From NCBI RefSeq assembly GCF_000154785.2, contig NC_015730.1, positions 3,224,001-3,288,000 of the forward strand: a stretch of DNA of 64,000 bases. The letters are read 5' to 3'. The notes below the pieces were generated by a model. It saw only the letters and a list, made by a program, of their open reading frames with translations, made no database searches and had not been told where the DNA came from. Within the stretch, counting starts at the first letter, position 1. Every line of letters starts with the position of its first letter. The position numbers and the translations under genes are program-made. Shown in pieces: positions 20,041 through 29,428 of this stretch. This DNA is from Roseobacter litoralis Och 149. Lineage in GTDB: Bacteria > Pseudomonadota > Alphaproteobacteria > Rhodobacterales > Rhodobacteraceae.

Positions 20041-20619
20041 TTACTCCCCGGCCTGCAGGTCAGACAACAGACCTTTGGGGCGCGCGACAAACCCCATGTC
20101 TTCAGCAAGGTTCGTGATCGCATGGATGGTGATCGCAAGGGCGAACCACGGCATGATCAGATAGATGTAAAACAGCGGCACGCCCATGACCGGGGTCGTA
20201 TCCGTATAGGTGAAATTGAACGTGGCCCCTTCAAAGGTCGGAATGTCGAAACCGGCAGCGGCAAGGGCCAGCGGATCAAACCAGAGCCAGCAAAAATAAC
20301 ATAGCAACACGCCAAAGAGCACGGTGGCAAAGGACACTGCGGTTCGCAACGCCCGGATAACCCGCGCAGAGGTCAACTCGTAGACCAGAAGCACAGCCGG
20401 GTCGATACGCGCACGCAGCATAAGCGATGCGCCCAGAAACCCGCTGACGATCATCGAATAGACCGCGACTTCATCCGCCCATGCGATGGTGATGCCAAAG
20501 ACACGCAGAATGACATTCATCAGCACGAAAATGAAAATCATGAGCACCAGCAGCATGAGCAACACCTTTTCGATACTGGCGATAACCGCAGACAGTCTGC
20601 TGATGGATCGACTGAGCAT
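20041..20619 (-). CDS. dctQ: TRAP transporter small permease DctQ
   Basis: 192 aa, four membrane helices, DctQ family (WADEVAVYSMIVSGFLGASLM is typical of this family). Couples the periplasmic receptor to the DctM permease. Seventy-three bases separate it from dctP upstream. Confidence 0.93.
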   Translation of the reverse strand: MLSRSISRLSAVIASIEKVLLMLLVLMIFIFVLMNVILRVFGITIAWADEVAVYSMIVSGFLGASLMLRARIDPAVLLVYELTSARVIRALRTAVSFATVLFGVLLCYFCWLWFDPLALAAAGFDIPTFEGATFNFTYTDTTPVMGVPLFYIYLIMPWFALAITIHAITNLAEDMGFVARPKGLLSDLQAGE

Positions 20620-20692
20620 GAACGCGCGTCTCTCGTCTTTTCAATGGGCACAGGGCAGCCGCGATGACTGCCGTGTGCTAAAATGAGTTGGA

Positions 20693-21676
20693 TCAGAAAT
20701 CAGCGACCAGATCACGCATACGCTGGACATAGGGCGTCTGCTCGGCCCATTCCGCGTCCCAGCGCGCAACGATGTCGCCAAAAAACTCAGGGCCCACATT
20801 CTCGGTGATGCTCAGGCCCTCAACTTGGCGCAGCTGCTCCAGCTTGGCGTCTTCACCTTCGACAAAACGGTCGATGGTGCGGTCACAGTGGATCTGGATC
20901 GCGTCGCGCAGGATCATTTGATCTTCGGGCGAAAGGCCAGCCCAGACGCGACCAGAAACCAGCGCCACCATCCCGAACAGGTGGTGGTTTGTCTCCATCA
21001 TATATGTCGCATGGTCGTAGTAGCCAAAGTTGATGATCGACTCGTGGTCCATGTCGATCGCGTCGATCTGCCCGTTGGCCAGAGCGTCATAAACCTGTGT
21101 CAGCGGCATGGGTGCGGGGGCCGCGCCGAACATCTCAAAAAACGTTCGGATCGGCGGGGCGGGTGTAATGCGGAAACGCAAGCCGTCCAGTTCAGCCGCA
21201 CTTGCAACCGGGTTCTGGGTCAAAAGCTGGCGCATGCCCGTCATGGCATAGCAGACCCCAACCGTTCCGGTCGCCCGAGGCAGTTCGCCAAGGATTTCGC
21301 GGGCCACATCCGAACGTAGCACTTTGGCGGCATCGCCGATGTTATCGACCAGGAACGGCGCATGCAGAGCGCCCATGGCGGGCACGCGGTTGGTAATCTC
21401 GGCCGATGTCAGCCACGCCATATCAAGTGCGCCGGTCTGCAATTGTTGCAGCATCGTCGTTTCACTGCCCAACTGACCTGAAGGGAACGCCACGACCGTA
21501 AACCTGCCATCCGACATCTCGGACAGCGTATCGCTGAGCGCTGCGACCTCCTGATTCCAGACATGAACCGGCGGCGTGATAAGACCAAGACGGAACTCGC
21601 GGTCCTGCGCCGATGCGGAGAATGGCAGCGCCAGCACCGCAAATGCAACAGCCGCGAACGTAGTGAATTTCGACAT
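20693..21676 (-). CDS. dctP: TRAP transporter solute receptor DctP
   Basis: 327 aa from the ATG at 21676, which has GGGAG upstream and gives a clean Sec signal peptide (MSKFTTFAAVAFAVLALPFSASA). The DctP (PF03480) fold is indicated by VAFPSGQLGSETTMLQQLQTG and by FRITPAPP, which supplies the conserved substrate-binding Arg for a carboxylate. First gene of the dctPQM operon. A weak copy of the regional operator lies 105 bases upstream. It most likely binds a carboxylic acid. Confidence 0.93.
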   Translation of the reverse strand: MSKFTTFAAVAFAVLALPFSASAQDREFRLGLITPPVHVWNQEVAALSDTLSEMSDGRFTVVAFPSGQLGSETTMLQQLQTGALDMAWLTSAEITNRVPAMGALHAPFLVDNIGDAAKVLRSDVAREILGELPRATGTVGVCYAMTGMRQLLTQNPVASAAELDGLRFRITPAPPIRTFFEMFGAAPAPMPLTQVYDALANGQIDAIDMDHESIINFGYYDHATYMMETNHHLFGMVALVSGRVWAGLSPEDQMILRDAIQIHCDRTIDRFVEGEDAKLEQLRQVEGLSITENVGPEFFGDIVARWDAEWAEQTPYVQRMRDLVADF

Positions 21677-21781
21677 TTTGTGATCTCCCTGACAGCCATA
21701 CATTCTGCATGGCCTGAAACTATTCAAATCCGTGTCCTTAGGCCACCGTCGAATTCGGCCGGAGGCCACCCTGAACATCTC

Positions 21782-21801
21782 ATTTGCATACATACATTCG
21801 C
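21782..21801. promoter_or_regulatory. degenerate copy of the regional TTTGTATACNAACAA operator
   Basis: ATTTGCATACATACATTCGC matches the 20-bp consensus of the sites at 22914 and 30331 at most positions in the first 17 bases, but not at the 3' end. It lies 105 bases upstream of dctP. It is a possible binding site for the MarR regulator at 30423-30881, clearly weaker than the other copies. Confidence 0.4.
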
Positions 21802-21938
21802 AGCACAGACGTGCAGGTCAAGTTTTTTCAGCGAAAAACAACGCGCAAGGGTCCGCGTTTTGACCAAACGCGCGAGATTTCACCATGTTTACCCGAGCAT
21901 TCAGGGAGTGCGCATGAGATGGCAGCGCCACCCTGCGA

Positions 21939-22760
21939 TCAGTCGACGAAGGCGCGTTCCACCACAAAGGTTGCGGGCTTGTTATTCGCCCCTTCAACGA
22001 GACCGAAACCTTCAAGCGTTGCCTTCGTGTCGTTCAGCATCGCCATTGATCCGCAGATCATGCCGCGATCGGTCTCGGGCGAGATGGGCGCAACCCCCAG
22101 ATCCTCGAACAGCTTGCCCGACGCCATCAGATCCGTGATCCGCCCCGTGAACGGGTAGGCTTCGCGCGTGACGCTGGTGTAGTGGCGCAGGCGTCCGGTT
22201 GCGAACTCGCCGACCAGCGGGTCCTCAAGGCATTCGGCAACCAGCTGCTGACCGTATTTCAGCTCATTCACCTCGCGGCAGGTATGGGTCAGGATAACCT
22301 CATCGAATTTGTCGTAAGTATCGGGATCACGGATCAGCGATGCAAAAGGCGCGATCCCGGTGCCGGTGGAGAACATATAGAGCCGCTTACCCGGCAGTAA
22401 CGCATCATTCACCAGCGTGCCCGTGGGCTTTTTGCGCATCAGGACCGTATCGCCGGCTTTGATCTTTTGCAGATGGCCGGTCAGCGGCCCGCCCGGCACT
22501 TTGATCGAATAGAACTCGATCTCCTCGTCCCAGGACGGGCTGGCAATTGAATAGGCGCGATACACCGGCTTTTCCGCGTTGGGCAGCCCGATCATCACAA
22601 ATTCACCGGAACGGAAGCGAAAACTCGCGGGCCGGGTGATACGGAACTTGAACAGGCGGTCTGTGAAATGTTCGACGGCGGTGACGGTCTGGGCAAAAAC
22701 GCCTGCCGGTATCGCGAAGGAGGCAGCGCTGCCCTGCACAATCGGAGTGAATTCGTTCAT
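21939..22760 (-). CDS. fpr: ferredoxin--NADP+ reductase
   Basis: 273 aa, the length of the bacterial-type FPR of Rhodobacter. FAD-binding motif RAYSIASPS (~69-77) and NADP-binding FSTGTGIAPFASLIRD (~130-145). It moves electrons between NADPH and ferredoxin or flavodoxin in the cytoplasm. It sits alone between the TRAP genes and the nicotinate operon, with a near-perfect copy of the regional operator 154 bases upstream. This suggests it supplies reduced ferredoxin to the 6-hydroxynicotinate reductase-like enzyme. It could instead be the housekeeping FPR. Confidence 0.92.
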   Translation of the reverse strand: MNEFTPIVQGSAASFAIPAGVFAQTVTAVEHFTDRLFKFRITRPASFRFRSGEFVMIGLPNAEKPVYRAYSIASPSWDEEIEFYSIKVPGGPLTGHLQKIKAGDTVLMRKKPTGTLVNDALLPGKRLYMFSTGTGIAPFASLIRDPDTYDKFDEVILTHTCREVNELKYGQQLVAECLEDPLVGEFATGRLRHYTSVTREAYPFTGRITDLMASGKLFEDLGVAPISPETDRGMICGSMAMLNDTKATLEGFGLVEGANNKPATFVVERAFVD

Positions 22761-23165
22761 GATCTGCCTCGATCCTCACTGTTCAGCGCACGGTCCATGG
22801 GGTGCGATATGGTTATGAAAGAAACGCCGATTTCTGCGTTACTCGGTCAGGTTAAGCCCCTGCCCTGCCAAAGCCACGTTCAGGTGGGTACGGATACAAA
22901 AGCTTCAAATATCATTTGTATACAAACAATAATTCGACCCACTGTGGCTGTCAATATGTATTTGCCGCGTCGGCAGAGCACCCACCGTTTGACACCAAAT
23001 CGCATTGGATTAAGCCCCGCGCCCACTCTTCGGGCACAGGACTTGTTCAGATTGTATAAAAAAAAGACTGACACGCGCCTTAGACCACAATGTTCAAACG
23101 GTGGCGCATACGTCATCGTATCCTTCTTTCGGCATCATCGCGTGTTGGATGTGCCGAATGGTGGT
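22761..23165. other. intergenic region with fpr promoter
   Basis: 405 bases without a convincing gene. It holds the operator at 22914-22933. The rest includes an AT-rich run near 23055 (TTGTATAAAAAAAAGAC) with no clear hairpin. No terminator was seen for the PF06684 operon that ends at 23166. Confidence 0.5.
22914..22933. promoter_or_regulatory. regional operator copy upstream of fpr
   Basis: ATTTGTATACAAACAATAAT differs at one base of 20 from the site at 30331-30350. It contains a TTTGTATACAAA palindrome and the TTGT-N6-ACAA inverted repeat. It is likely bound by the local MarR-family regulator. Confidence 0.7.
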
Positions 23166-23750
23166 TTAGCGCAGACCGTCTTTGCCTTCCGCCGCGTCGT
23201 GGGTCAGCCCACCGACACGTGGCAAAGGTCGCCCGCTGTCTGTCACGGCCACCGCAACAAGGATTTCATTCGGGCGTGGTGCATCATTCAGGCGGACTTC
23301 GACCCCGTCGAAATGGGACCTCACATAGGCCGCATCCTTATGACCCAGCGGCACGTCAAGGTCCTGCCCCAAGCCACCGCGTTTTTTCGACGATGGCACC
23401 AAAGCCGCGCCCTTTTCCACGGCTTGGCGCAGCGGCGCACCCAACTTGGGATGCAGGATTGCGGCGGCATGCTCCAACTCGCCATTCTCGCCCACCATCG
23501 CGGCCTTGCCGTAGCTTTCGATCCTGTCGGGAGTTACGCCCAAAGCCGCCACCGCGCGCGCGCCCAATAGCCCACCAAGATCAGCACCGATATCCATCAG
23601 GGGTGTCAAATCCTCAACGTATTGACCCGCGAACGGGTTCTCGATCACGGCCACGGCCACGGCTTTGCGGGTCGAGGGGGTAATGTCACGCCCGCCTTCG
23701 ATGTGGGTTTCCTCGGTAAACGTCGCGATTTTCCGGATTTTCGCACTCAT
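23166..23750 (-). CDS. PF06684 (DUF1185, AA_synth) family protein, paralogue 1
   Basis: 194 aa, soluble, no signal. It resembles the PF06684 family, whose first structures (Bordetella BB2672 and Ruegeria SPO0826) showed a chorismate-mutase-like fold without a known reaction. Conserved stretches are VIENPFAGQYVEDL (~33-46), SYGKAAMVG, GELEHAAA and YVRSHFDGVEVRLNDAP. It overlaps paralogue 2 by four bases and is the last gene of the hydroxylase/Hnr operon. Roughly 40-45 percent identical to paralogue 2 by eye. A role in a step of nicotinate or amide metabolism is inferred from context only. Confidence 0.82.
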   Translation of the reverse strand: MSAKIRKIATFTEETHIEGGRDITPSTRKAVAVAVIENPFAGQYVEDLTPLMDIGADLGGLLGARAVAALGVTPDRIESYGKAAMVGENGELEHAAAILHPKLGAPLRQAVEKGAALVPSSKKRGGLGQDLDVPLGHKDAAYVRSHFDGVEVRLNDAPRPNEILVAVAVTDSGRPLPRVGGLTHDAAEGKDGLR

Positions 23751-24328
23751 TTCAGGCCATCCTCTCCCTTGATATCCGCCGCTTCGAGACCGCCGGAGCG
23801 CGAATGGACACGCGGCCCCGTGGTCATGACCAGAGCCAACAGCATTTCGCCCGCGCGGGGCGCATCATTCAACCCGACCTCCATGGAGTCAAAATGACTG
23901 CGCACATAGGAGGCGTTGATATGGGTGATCGGCACGTCGATCCGCGCGCCCGTGCCCCCGACTTTCTTGGCTGACGGCACGATCGCCTTGGTGCCCCCGA
24001 TGACTTCGCGCATCGCATAGCCACCCGGCGCATGCCAGAGCGCGCCGTGTTCAAGCTCGCCCGCCGATCCCACAAGCGAGGCCTTACCGTACCCTTCGAT
24101 CTGATCAGCACCGCCAAGCGCCACCGCCAGCTTTTGCGCCATATCCAGCCCGAGAGGGCGCAGCACGTCCATGAACCCCTGAATTTCAGGTTCAAACCGT
24201 CCGGCAAAAGGATTGGTGATCACCGCCAGCGCAGCACCGCGCAGCAAGGGGGTATCAGCCACCGGACCGCCTTCGTGATAGATTTCCTCAACGATGAGGG
24301 CACGTTTGCGGGTTTCAAGCTCAGGCAT
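23747..24328 (-). CDS. PF06684 (DUF1185, AA_synth) family protein, paralogue 2
   Basis: 193 aa from the ATG at 24328. It has the same family hallmarks as its neighbour: VITNPFAGRFEPE, GYGKASLVG, GELEHGA and YVRSHFDSMEVGLNDAP. It overlaps the UPF0280 gene by eight bases and paralogue 1 by four. The two divergent copies kept side by side in one operon suggest a heteromeric enzyme or two successive related steps. Confidence 0.82.
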   Translation of the reverse strand: MPELETRKRALIVEEIYHEGGPVADTPLLRGAALAVITNPFAGRFEPEIQGFMDVLRPLGLDMAQKLAVALGGADQIEGYGKASLVGSAGELEHGALWHAPGGYAMREVIGGTKAIVPSAKKVGGTGARIDVPITHINASYVRSHFDSMEVGLNDAPRAGEMLLALVMTTGPRVHSRSGGLEAADIKGEDGLK

Positions 24329-25199
24329 GTTCGATCTCCATCTTGATTTCAGTCCGGATGAACATGTCACCGGTTTGTGTTGTTTCGCCCTGCAAAAACA
24401 GGGCCGCGCCAAGAATATGCCCTGCGCGCTGCATGTCATCCGCCACCGCGCGCCCGGCTGCAAGCGCGCGTGCGCGATCCATGACAGACAAGGCACCAAC
24501 AGCGGTTACAACAGCCCGCGCGCCAAGGTCACTGTCGGGCTGAACGTCATGGGCGGGCCTGCGCCGGATTGCCGGATGGTCGGGCAGATCAACGGCGTTC
24601 GCAATCAGGGTTGCGGCCACATCGGCCTGCGCAGCACTGCGGGCAAGAACGCTGACACTATCCGCAATGCCCCGCGAGAGGCTACGCCCCCCCGCCCCAC
24701 TGGTGGCAATACCGCCGATGCCCGCCTCAGCGCCAAAGCGCAAGCGTCCAAGATCACCCCCCTCAAGCCCTGCCATGGCCACCGAGAAGGTCGCCCCCGG
24801 GGCAAGATGCACCGCGATGTCCCCGCCATTGTTCACATAGGCCCGATCCAGCGGACAGGCCGCGACCATGGCGGCCAGAACCTCATCCGCGACCGATCCG
24901 GCCACAGCGCTCATCGGGGTCACAAACGTCGTGCTGCAAAAAGGACACGCCGCACGGTACATGCGCTGCGCGGTCACATCCCGAGGCATCGGCGTATCGG
25001 GCGTCAATTGGGTGCGATGCTGCGGCAACTCCCTGCACAAACCCTCAAGGATCGTGTCAAACCGCTCCTTGGCCGCCTTGAAGGCCTGCTGACGTGTCCC
25101 CGCGCCCACAGGGTCAGCACCGATAATCAGATCAATCGGCCCGTGCTGCAAATGCAGCCTGCGCCCCCCTTCCAGCAGTGCCACGACCGGTTTGCTCAT
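24321..25199 (-). CDS. UPF0280 family protein (ApbE-like superfamily)
   Basis: 292 aa. Recognised as UPF0280 by GPIDLIIGADPVG, AAKERFDTILEGL, ACPFCSTTFVTPMSAVAGSVADEVL and YVNNGGDIAVHLAPG. The family belongs to the ApbE-like structural superfamily, so flavin handling is conceivable, but no activity is established. The start at 25199 follows the Hnr-like stop after only four bases. Its steady association here with a flavin/Fe-S reductase makes a maturation role for that enzyme a reasonable guess. Confidence 0.85.
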   Translation of the reverse strand: MSKPVVALLEGGRRLHLQHGPIDLIIGADPVGAGTRQQAFKAAKERFDTILEGLCRELPQHRTQLTPDTPMPRDVTAQRMYRAACPFCSTTFVTPMSAVAGSVADEVLAAMVAACPLDRAYVNNGGDIAVHLAPGATFSVAMAGLEGGDLGRLRFGAEAGIGGIATSGAGGRSLSRGIADSVSVLARSAAQADVAATLIANAVDLPDHPAIRRRPAHDVQPDSDLGARAVVTAVGALSVMDRARALAAGRAVADDMQRAGHILGAALFLQGETTQTGDMFIRTEIKMEIEHA

Positions 25200-25203
25200 G
25201 GCC

Positions 25204-26694
25204 TCATTGCTCCGGACGCCAGCGGTAATTATGCCGCGCGGTCGGGTTGGCGTCCGGGTCAATCTGATCGACCCGCCGGACATTGGGTGTGAGCACCTCA
25301 TCAATCGGGCGCACGGCTTCGACATGCCCGCCAAGCGCTGCATAATCTGACAGGCGCATCGTGAATTCGATCGGGGCAACCAGAGCCGGGGTCGGCACAT
25401 AGCCAAAGGAGTTCGACGGCATTTCCAACACATCTGCCATGACCGTGATCCCGCCGCCGGGCCAGACATAGGCGTTCGCCCCACCGCACGACACATGGGT
25501 CAGTGAATCCTTGACAGAATTGGTCAGCTTGACGGGGTTTTCCGTCACCCCGGCGCGCAGTGATCCGCCGGCTCCCCCCATGAACAGAACCGAGCAAACC
25601 GATGGTTCGCAGTTCTCCGCAATGCGTTCGACCGAGACTTGCAATGCATCGGGCAAGGGCTGCGGTTGCGGTTGCAGATCGGCATCAAGCTCGAAATAGG
25701 CGAATTGCTCGCCCGTGGTCGAGACCATCAGCAGGCGCAGCCCTTGCCAAGCCACATCGGCATTCCACGGCTTGAGGATCGTCAGGGGGTCATCCACATC
25801 GGTACCACCCCAGCCGGTGCCGGGCTCTGCCACCTGAAAATAGCGCCCCGGTGTCGAGCGACGGCCATTGATCTTGATACCCGTGGGGGGCACTTCCAGC
25901 ATCTTGCCCGCCTGATGTTCGGACAGGACACCGGTGATATGGTCATCGACCACGACAACCTCATCCACATGGTCCACCCATTGCGATGCGAACATCCCGA
26001 TGGCAGCAGAGCCGCAGCCTACGCGCATCAGCTTTTCCGGCACCCCGTTTACAATCGGCGGCTTGCCCGCCTGAACCACGATGGTCACACCGTTGTCGAT
26101 GGTCAGTTCAACCGCTTCGCAATTGCACAGCTTTAGCAACGCATCACAGGTCACACGACCCTCTTTCTTGGTGCCACCCGTCAGGTGTTCCACGCCGCCC
26201 AGCGACAACATCTTTGAGCCATATTCGCTGGTCATGACATGGCCCACGGGTTCCCCCTGACAGCGCACGATCTCGCGCTCGTGGCCAAGGAAACGGTCCG
26301 TGTCGATCTTAACCTTCACGCCGCAGTAGCTGAAAATCCCTTCGGTCACGACGGTCACCATATCCGCATCATCGACCGTCTGGCTGACGATAAAGGGCGC
26401 GGGTTTGTAATCGGGATAGGTCGTGCCGGCCCCGACGGCGGTGATAAACGGCCGGTTGGCCTGCACCAGATCCCCGTCCCAATCCTGCCCATCGCCCCCG
26501 TTCAGAAAGGGCACCGATTGCACGCCCTTCTCGCGCGCCCCTTCGATAATGGTCAGCGGGTCCAGCCGGATCAGCTCACCGCCCGAATTGGCATAGCGAT
26601 CACATGCGCCGGTTTTCCCATCCGCGATATAGCACAGCACCGGACAGGCATCGCAGCGGATTTTCTCAGGTTTGACGCGGGCGGGTTTATCCAT
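25204..26694 (-). CDS. hnr: 6-hydroxynicotinate reductase-like protein
   Basis: 496 aa from the ATG at 26694. An N-terminal cluster CDACPVLC plus Cys31 (Cys14, 17, 21, 31) can bind an Fe-S cluster. More conserved cysteines occur in LLKLCNCEAVEL and VSCGGANAY. It resembles the Hnr of Eubacterium barkeri, which reduces 6-hydroxynicotinate to 1,4,5,6-tetrahydro-6-oxonicotinate with reduced ferredoxin. It overlaps the molybdenum hydroxylase gene by eight bases and is followed by UPF0280. I see no canonical SGAT flavinylation motif. Function is from resemblance and the adjacent enamidase. Confidence 0.82.
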   Translation of the reverse strand: MDKPARVKPEKIRCDACPVLCYIADGKTGACDRYANSGGELIRLDPLTIIEGAREKGVQSVPFLNGGDGQDWDGDLVQANRPFITAVGAGTTYPDYKPAPFIVSQTVDDADMVTVVTEGIFSYCGVKVKIDTDRFLGHEREIVRCQGEPVGHVMTSEYGSKMLSLGGVEHLTGGTKKEGRVTCDALLKLCNCEAVELTIDNGVTIVVQAGKPPIVNGVPEKLMRVGCGSAAIGMFASQWVDHVDEVVVVDDHITGVLSEHQAGKMLEVPPTGIKINGRRSTPGRYFQVAEPGTGWGGTDVDDPLTILKPWNADVAWQGLRLLMVSTTGEQFAYFELDADLQPQPQPLPDALQVSVERIAENCEPSVCSVLFMGGAGGSLRAGVTENPVKLTNSVKDSLTHVSCGGANAYVWPGGGITVMADVLEMPSNSFGYVPTPALVAPIEFTMRLSDYAALGGHVEAVRPIDEVLTPNVRRVDQIDPDANPTARHNYRWRPEQ

Positions 26695-29428
26695 TGGTCT
26701 TGCTCCGAATGGCCTTGCGCAGTTTTGCAGGTGTGACGGGAACCGAAGCCACCCGCACACCGGTGGCATGGGTGATCGCATTCAGCAAGGCAGGGGCGGT
26801 CGGGATCAGGACATGTTCGCCCAGACCCTTGGCGCCGTAAGGCCCATGCGCATCGGGCACCTCAAGGATGATCGAGGTAATCGGCGGGATATCACCGATG
26901 GTGGGAATAAGATAATCGTGCAGGTTTTCCGTCCGTCCCGGAATATATTCCTCCATCAACGCCATGCCGAGCCCTTGAGCGATGCCCCCCTGTATCTGGC
27001 CTTCGACCAGCATCGGGTTGATTGCATGGCCGACATCATGGGCCGCCACAAACCGGATCGGCTTGACGGTGCCAAGCGCGGTGTCGACTTCGACCACGGC
27101 CAATTGCGCGGCATAACCGAATTGCGCGTATGGCGCACCCTGACCATTGGAATCCATCGGCTTGGTGGGCGGATCATAGCTTTCCGTCGCACAGAACACG
27201 TAGCCTTCGGCGTCCGCGTGCATGGCAGAGGTGTCGATGCGATGTTCCCGGCCCTCTTCCAACACGGCAATCGCGCCGTCAACAAACCGCAGTTCAGCAT
27301 CTTCGGACGCATTGGCATGACGCAGGATCAGAGCGCGCAGCGCTTCGCCACACAGACGCGCGGCATTGCCCGACACGAAGGTCTGGCGCGACGCGGATGT
27401 CTTGCCCGCATCCGGTGTGATGTCCGTATCTCCCCCCACGCGGGTCACGTCGCTGACGCGCGCGCCCAGTGCGGTGGCAAAGATCTGAGAGACGACCGTG
27501 TTGGAGCCTTGCCCGATATCCACCGCCCCCTGATGCAGCACAATCGTGCCGTCAGCACGCACCCCCGCCTTGATGATCGACGGGTTCGGGAGACTGGTGT
27601 TGCCACAGCCATACCAGCCCGCCGCGATCCCGACCCCACGTTTCCTTGGGTTGTCATTATCACGATTGAACGCCTCGGCCTTGGCGCGTTCCGCTGTCCA
27701 GTCATCGCGCAGCGCTTCAAGGCAGGCCTTGGCACCGACCCCTTGTTCGAACACCTGCCCACAGACCGTTGGAACGCAGTCTTGCAGGACGTTCAAAAGC
27801 CGGAAGTCCAGCGCGTCCATGCCCAGTTTCGCGGCCAGCTCGTCAAACAGACTTTCCTGCGCGATGGCGGATTGCGGGACACCAAAGCCACGAAAGGCCC
27901 CGGCGGGCGGGCAATGGGTGTGCACCCCGTTTGAGATCGCGCGATAATCAGCGACGCGGTAAGGACCCGATGCATGGACCGGCACGCGGTTTGCCACGGT
28001 TGGCCCCCAGGACGCATAGGCCCCGGTGTTGAACGCCCCGAAGAAATCAAAGCCGCTGATCTTGCCGTCCTTCGTAGCCCCGATCTTGAGTTTGATTTCC
28101 GATGGGTGCCGTTTGGTGGATGATTGCATCGACTCCGTCCGGCTGTAGGTAAGCCGCACGGGACGCCCGGTCTTGAGGGCGGCGATCGCGAGGTAGGGCT
28201 GCACCGACAGATCAAGTTTGGAGCCAAAGCCACCGCCCACCCCCGTCGGCACGATCCGGATGCGATCGCGATCCATGCCCAGAATGATCTCAAGCGCCTC
28301 AAGGTTCATCACCGGGGCCTGTGTGCAGACGTGAATTTCCACGCGCCCGTCGACCACTTCGGCGAAACCGGCCTCGGGTTCGATGTAGGCGTGTTCGACG
28401 AAACCGCTGTCAAAGGCACCTTCGACCACCACATCAGCAGCCGCCAGCGCCGCTTGCGCATCACCGCAGGCAACCAACCCCTCGCACATCAGGTTGCCTT
28501 CTCGATCTTCGTGCAAGGATGGTGCGCCTTCGGCACGCGCGTTGCTTACCGTCATAAGGGAATCGCGTTCGCTCCACGTGATCGGGAAATCCTCAGCCCG
28601 AAATTGGGCAATCGCCTCGGGTGTGCCGACCACCGCCGCCACCGCTTCGCCCCGGAACCGCACGGTATTTTCGGCAAAAACGGGCTGATCCGCAAAGGCC
28701 GGGATCACACCATGGCAGTTCGTGCCGGGAACATCGTCGGCGGTCAGCACTGCCTCGACCCCATTTTGCGCCGCGACCCAAGCGTCAATATCCCCGAACG
28801 AGAACCCCGCATGGGCAAAAGGCGACCGCACGACGCGGATTTCAAGCGTGCCGGACGGCGCCACATCATCGCCGAACCGTTCGGCACCAGACAGCTTGTC
28901 GGCTCCGTCTACACGGCGGATCGCCGCCCCCGCCCCACCATCGGCAACAAGGTTACCGGGCAGGTTCGCGACCGCGTCAATGATCTTGCGATACCCGGTG
29001 CAGCGGCACAGCACACCGGCCAGCGCATCCTGAATATCCTCTTCGCTCGGCGCGCTGTCACGCCGCAACAGCGCCACCGCTGACACCATCATGCCCGGTG
29101 TGCAGATGCCGCATTGGGCCGCACCATGATCCTGAAAGCTCTCCGCCAGACGCTGTGCCAGCGGGTCATCTGCCACCAGACGCGACACGGTCTCGATCAC
29201 GCGGCCACGCGCCTGCTGCGTCGTCATCAGACAGGCGCAGACGGTTTCACCATCCAGCAAAACCGAACAGGCCCCGCAGTCGCCTGCGTTGCAGCCAATC
29301 TTGACATCGCGCGCGCCCAGACGTTCGCGCAGCGTCTCAGACAGCCGCTCACCGGTGGTTGGCGACACGTTGACGGTTTCGCCATTCAACGTAAACGTGA
29401 CACCTGCCTCAGGGATTTGCCCATCCAT
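26687..29428 (-). CDS. xanthine dehydrogenase family Mo hydroxylase, fused Fe-S and molybdopterin subunits (probable nicotinate hydroxylase)
   Basis: 913 aa. N-terminal [2Fe-2S] domain with Cys46, 51, 54 and a following CAC. The second [2Fe-2S] domain has QCGICTPGM (~105-113) and CRCTGYRKI (141-149). The molybdopterin part (~165-913) has GGGFGSK, AFRGFG and, near the C-terminus, GAKGLGE with the expected catalytic Glu. In this family water-derived oxygen is inserted next to a ring nitrogen. With Hnr and enamidase alongside, C6 hydroxylation of nicotinate is the best guess. The small and large subunits are fused, unlike the four-subunit E. barkeri enzyme. FAD is on the preceding gene, which ends at the adjacent base. 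Confidence 0.9.
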   Translation of the reverse strand: MDGQIPEAGVTFTLNGETVNVSPTTGERLSETLRERLGARDVKIGCNAGDCGACSVLLDGETVCACLMTTQQARGRVIETVSRLVADDPLAQRLAESFQDHGAAQCGICTPGMMVSAVALLRRDSAPSEEDIQDALAGVLCRCTGYRKIIDAVANLPGNLVADGGAGAAIRRVDGADKLSGAERFGDDVAPSGTLEIRVVRSPFAHAGFSFGDIDAWVAAQNGVEAVLTADDVPGTNCHGVIPAFADQPVFAENTVRFRGEAVAAVVGTPEAIAQFRAEDFPITWSERDSLMTVSNARAEGAPSLHEDREGNLMCEGLVACGDAQAALAAADVVVEGAFDSGFVEHAYIEPEAGFAEVVDGRVEIHVCTQAPVMNLEALEIILGMDRDRIRIVPTGVGGGFGSKLDLSVQPYLAIAALKTGRPVRLTYSRTESMQSSTKRHPSEIKLKIGATKDGKISGFDFFGAFNTGAYASWGPTVANRVPVHASGPYRVADYRAISNGVHTHCPPAGAFRGFGVPQSAIAQESLFDELAAKLGMDALDFRLLNVLQDCVPTVCGQVFEQGVGAKACLEALRDDWTAERAKAEAFNRDNDNPRKRGVGIAAGWYGCGNTSLPNPSIIKAGVRADGTIVLHQGAVDIGQGSNTVVSQIFATALGARVSDVTRVGGDTDITPDAGKTSASRQTFVSGNAARLCGEALRALILRHANASEDAELRFVDGAIAVLEEGREHRIDTSAMHADAEGYVFCATESYDPPTKPMDSNGQGAPYAQFGYAAQLAVVEVDTALGTVKPIRFVAAHDVGHAINPMLVEGQIQGGIAQGLGMALMEEYIPGRTENLHDYLIPTIGDIPPITSIILEVPDAHGPYGAKGLGEHVLIPTAPALLNAITHATGVRVASVPVTPAKLRKAIRSKTNG

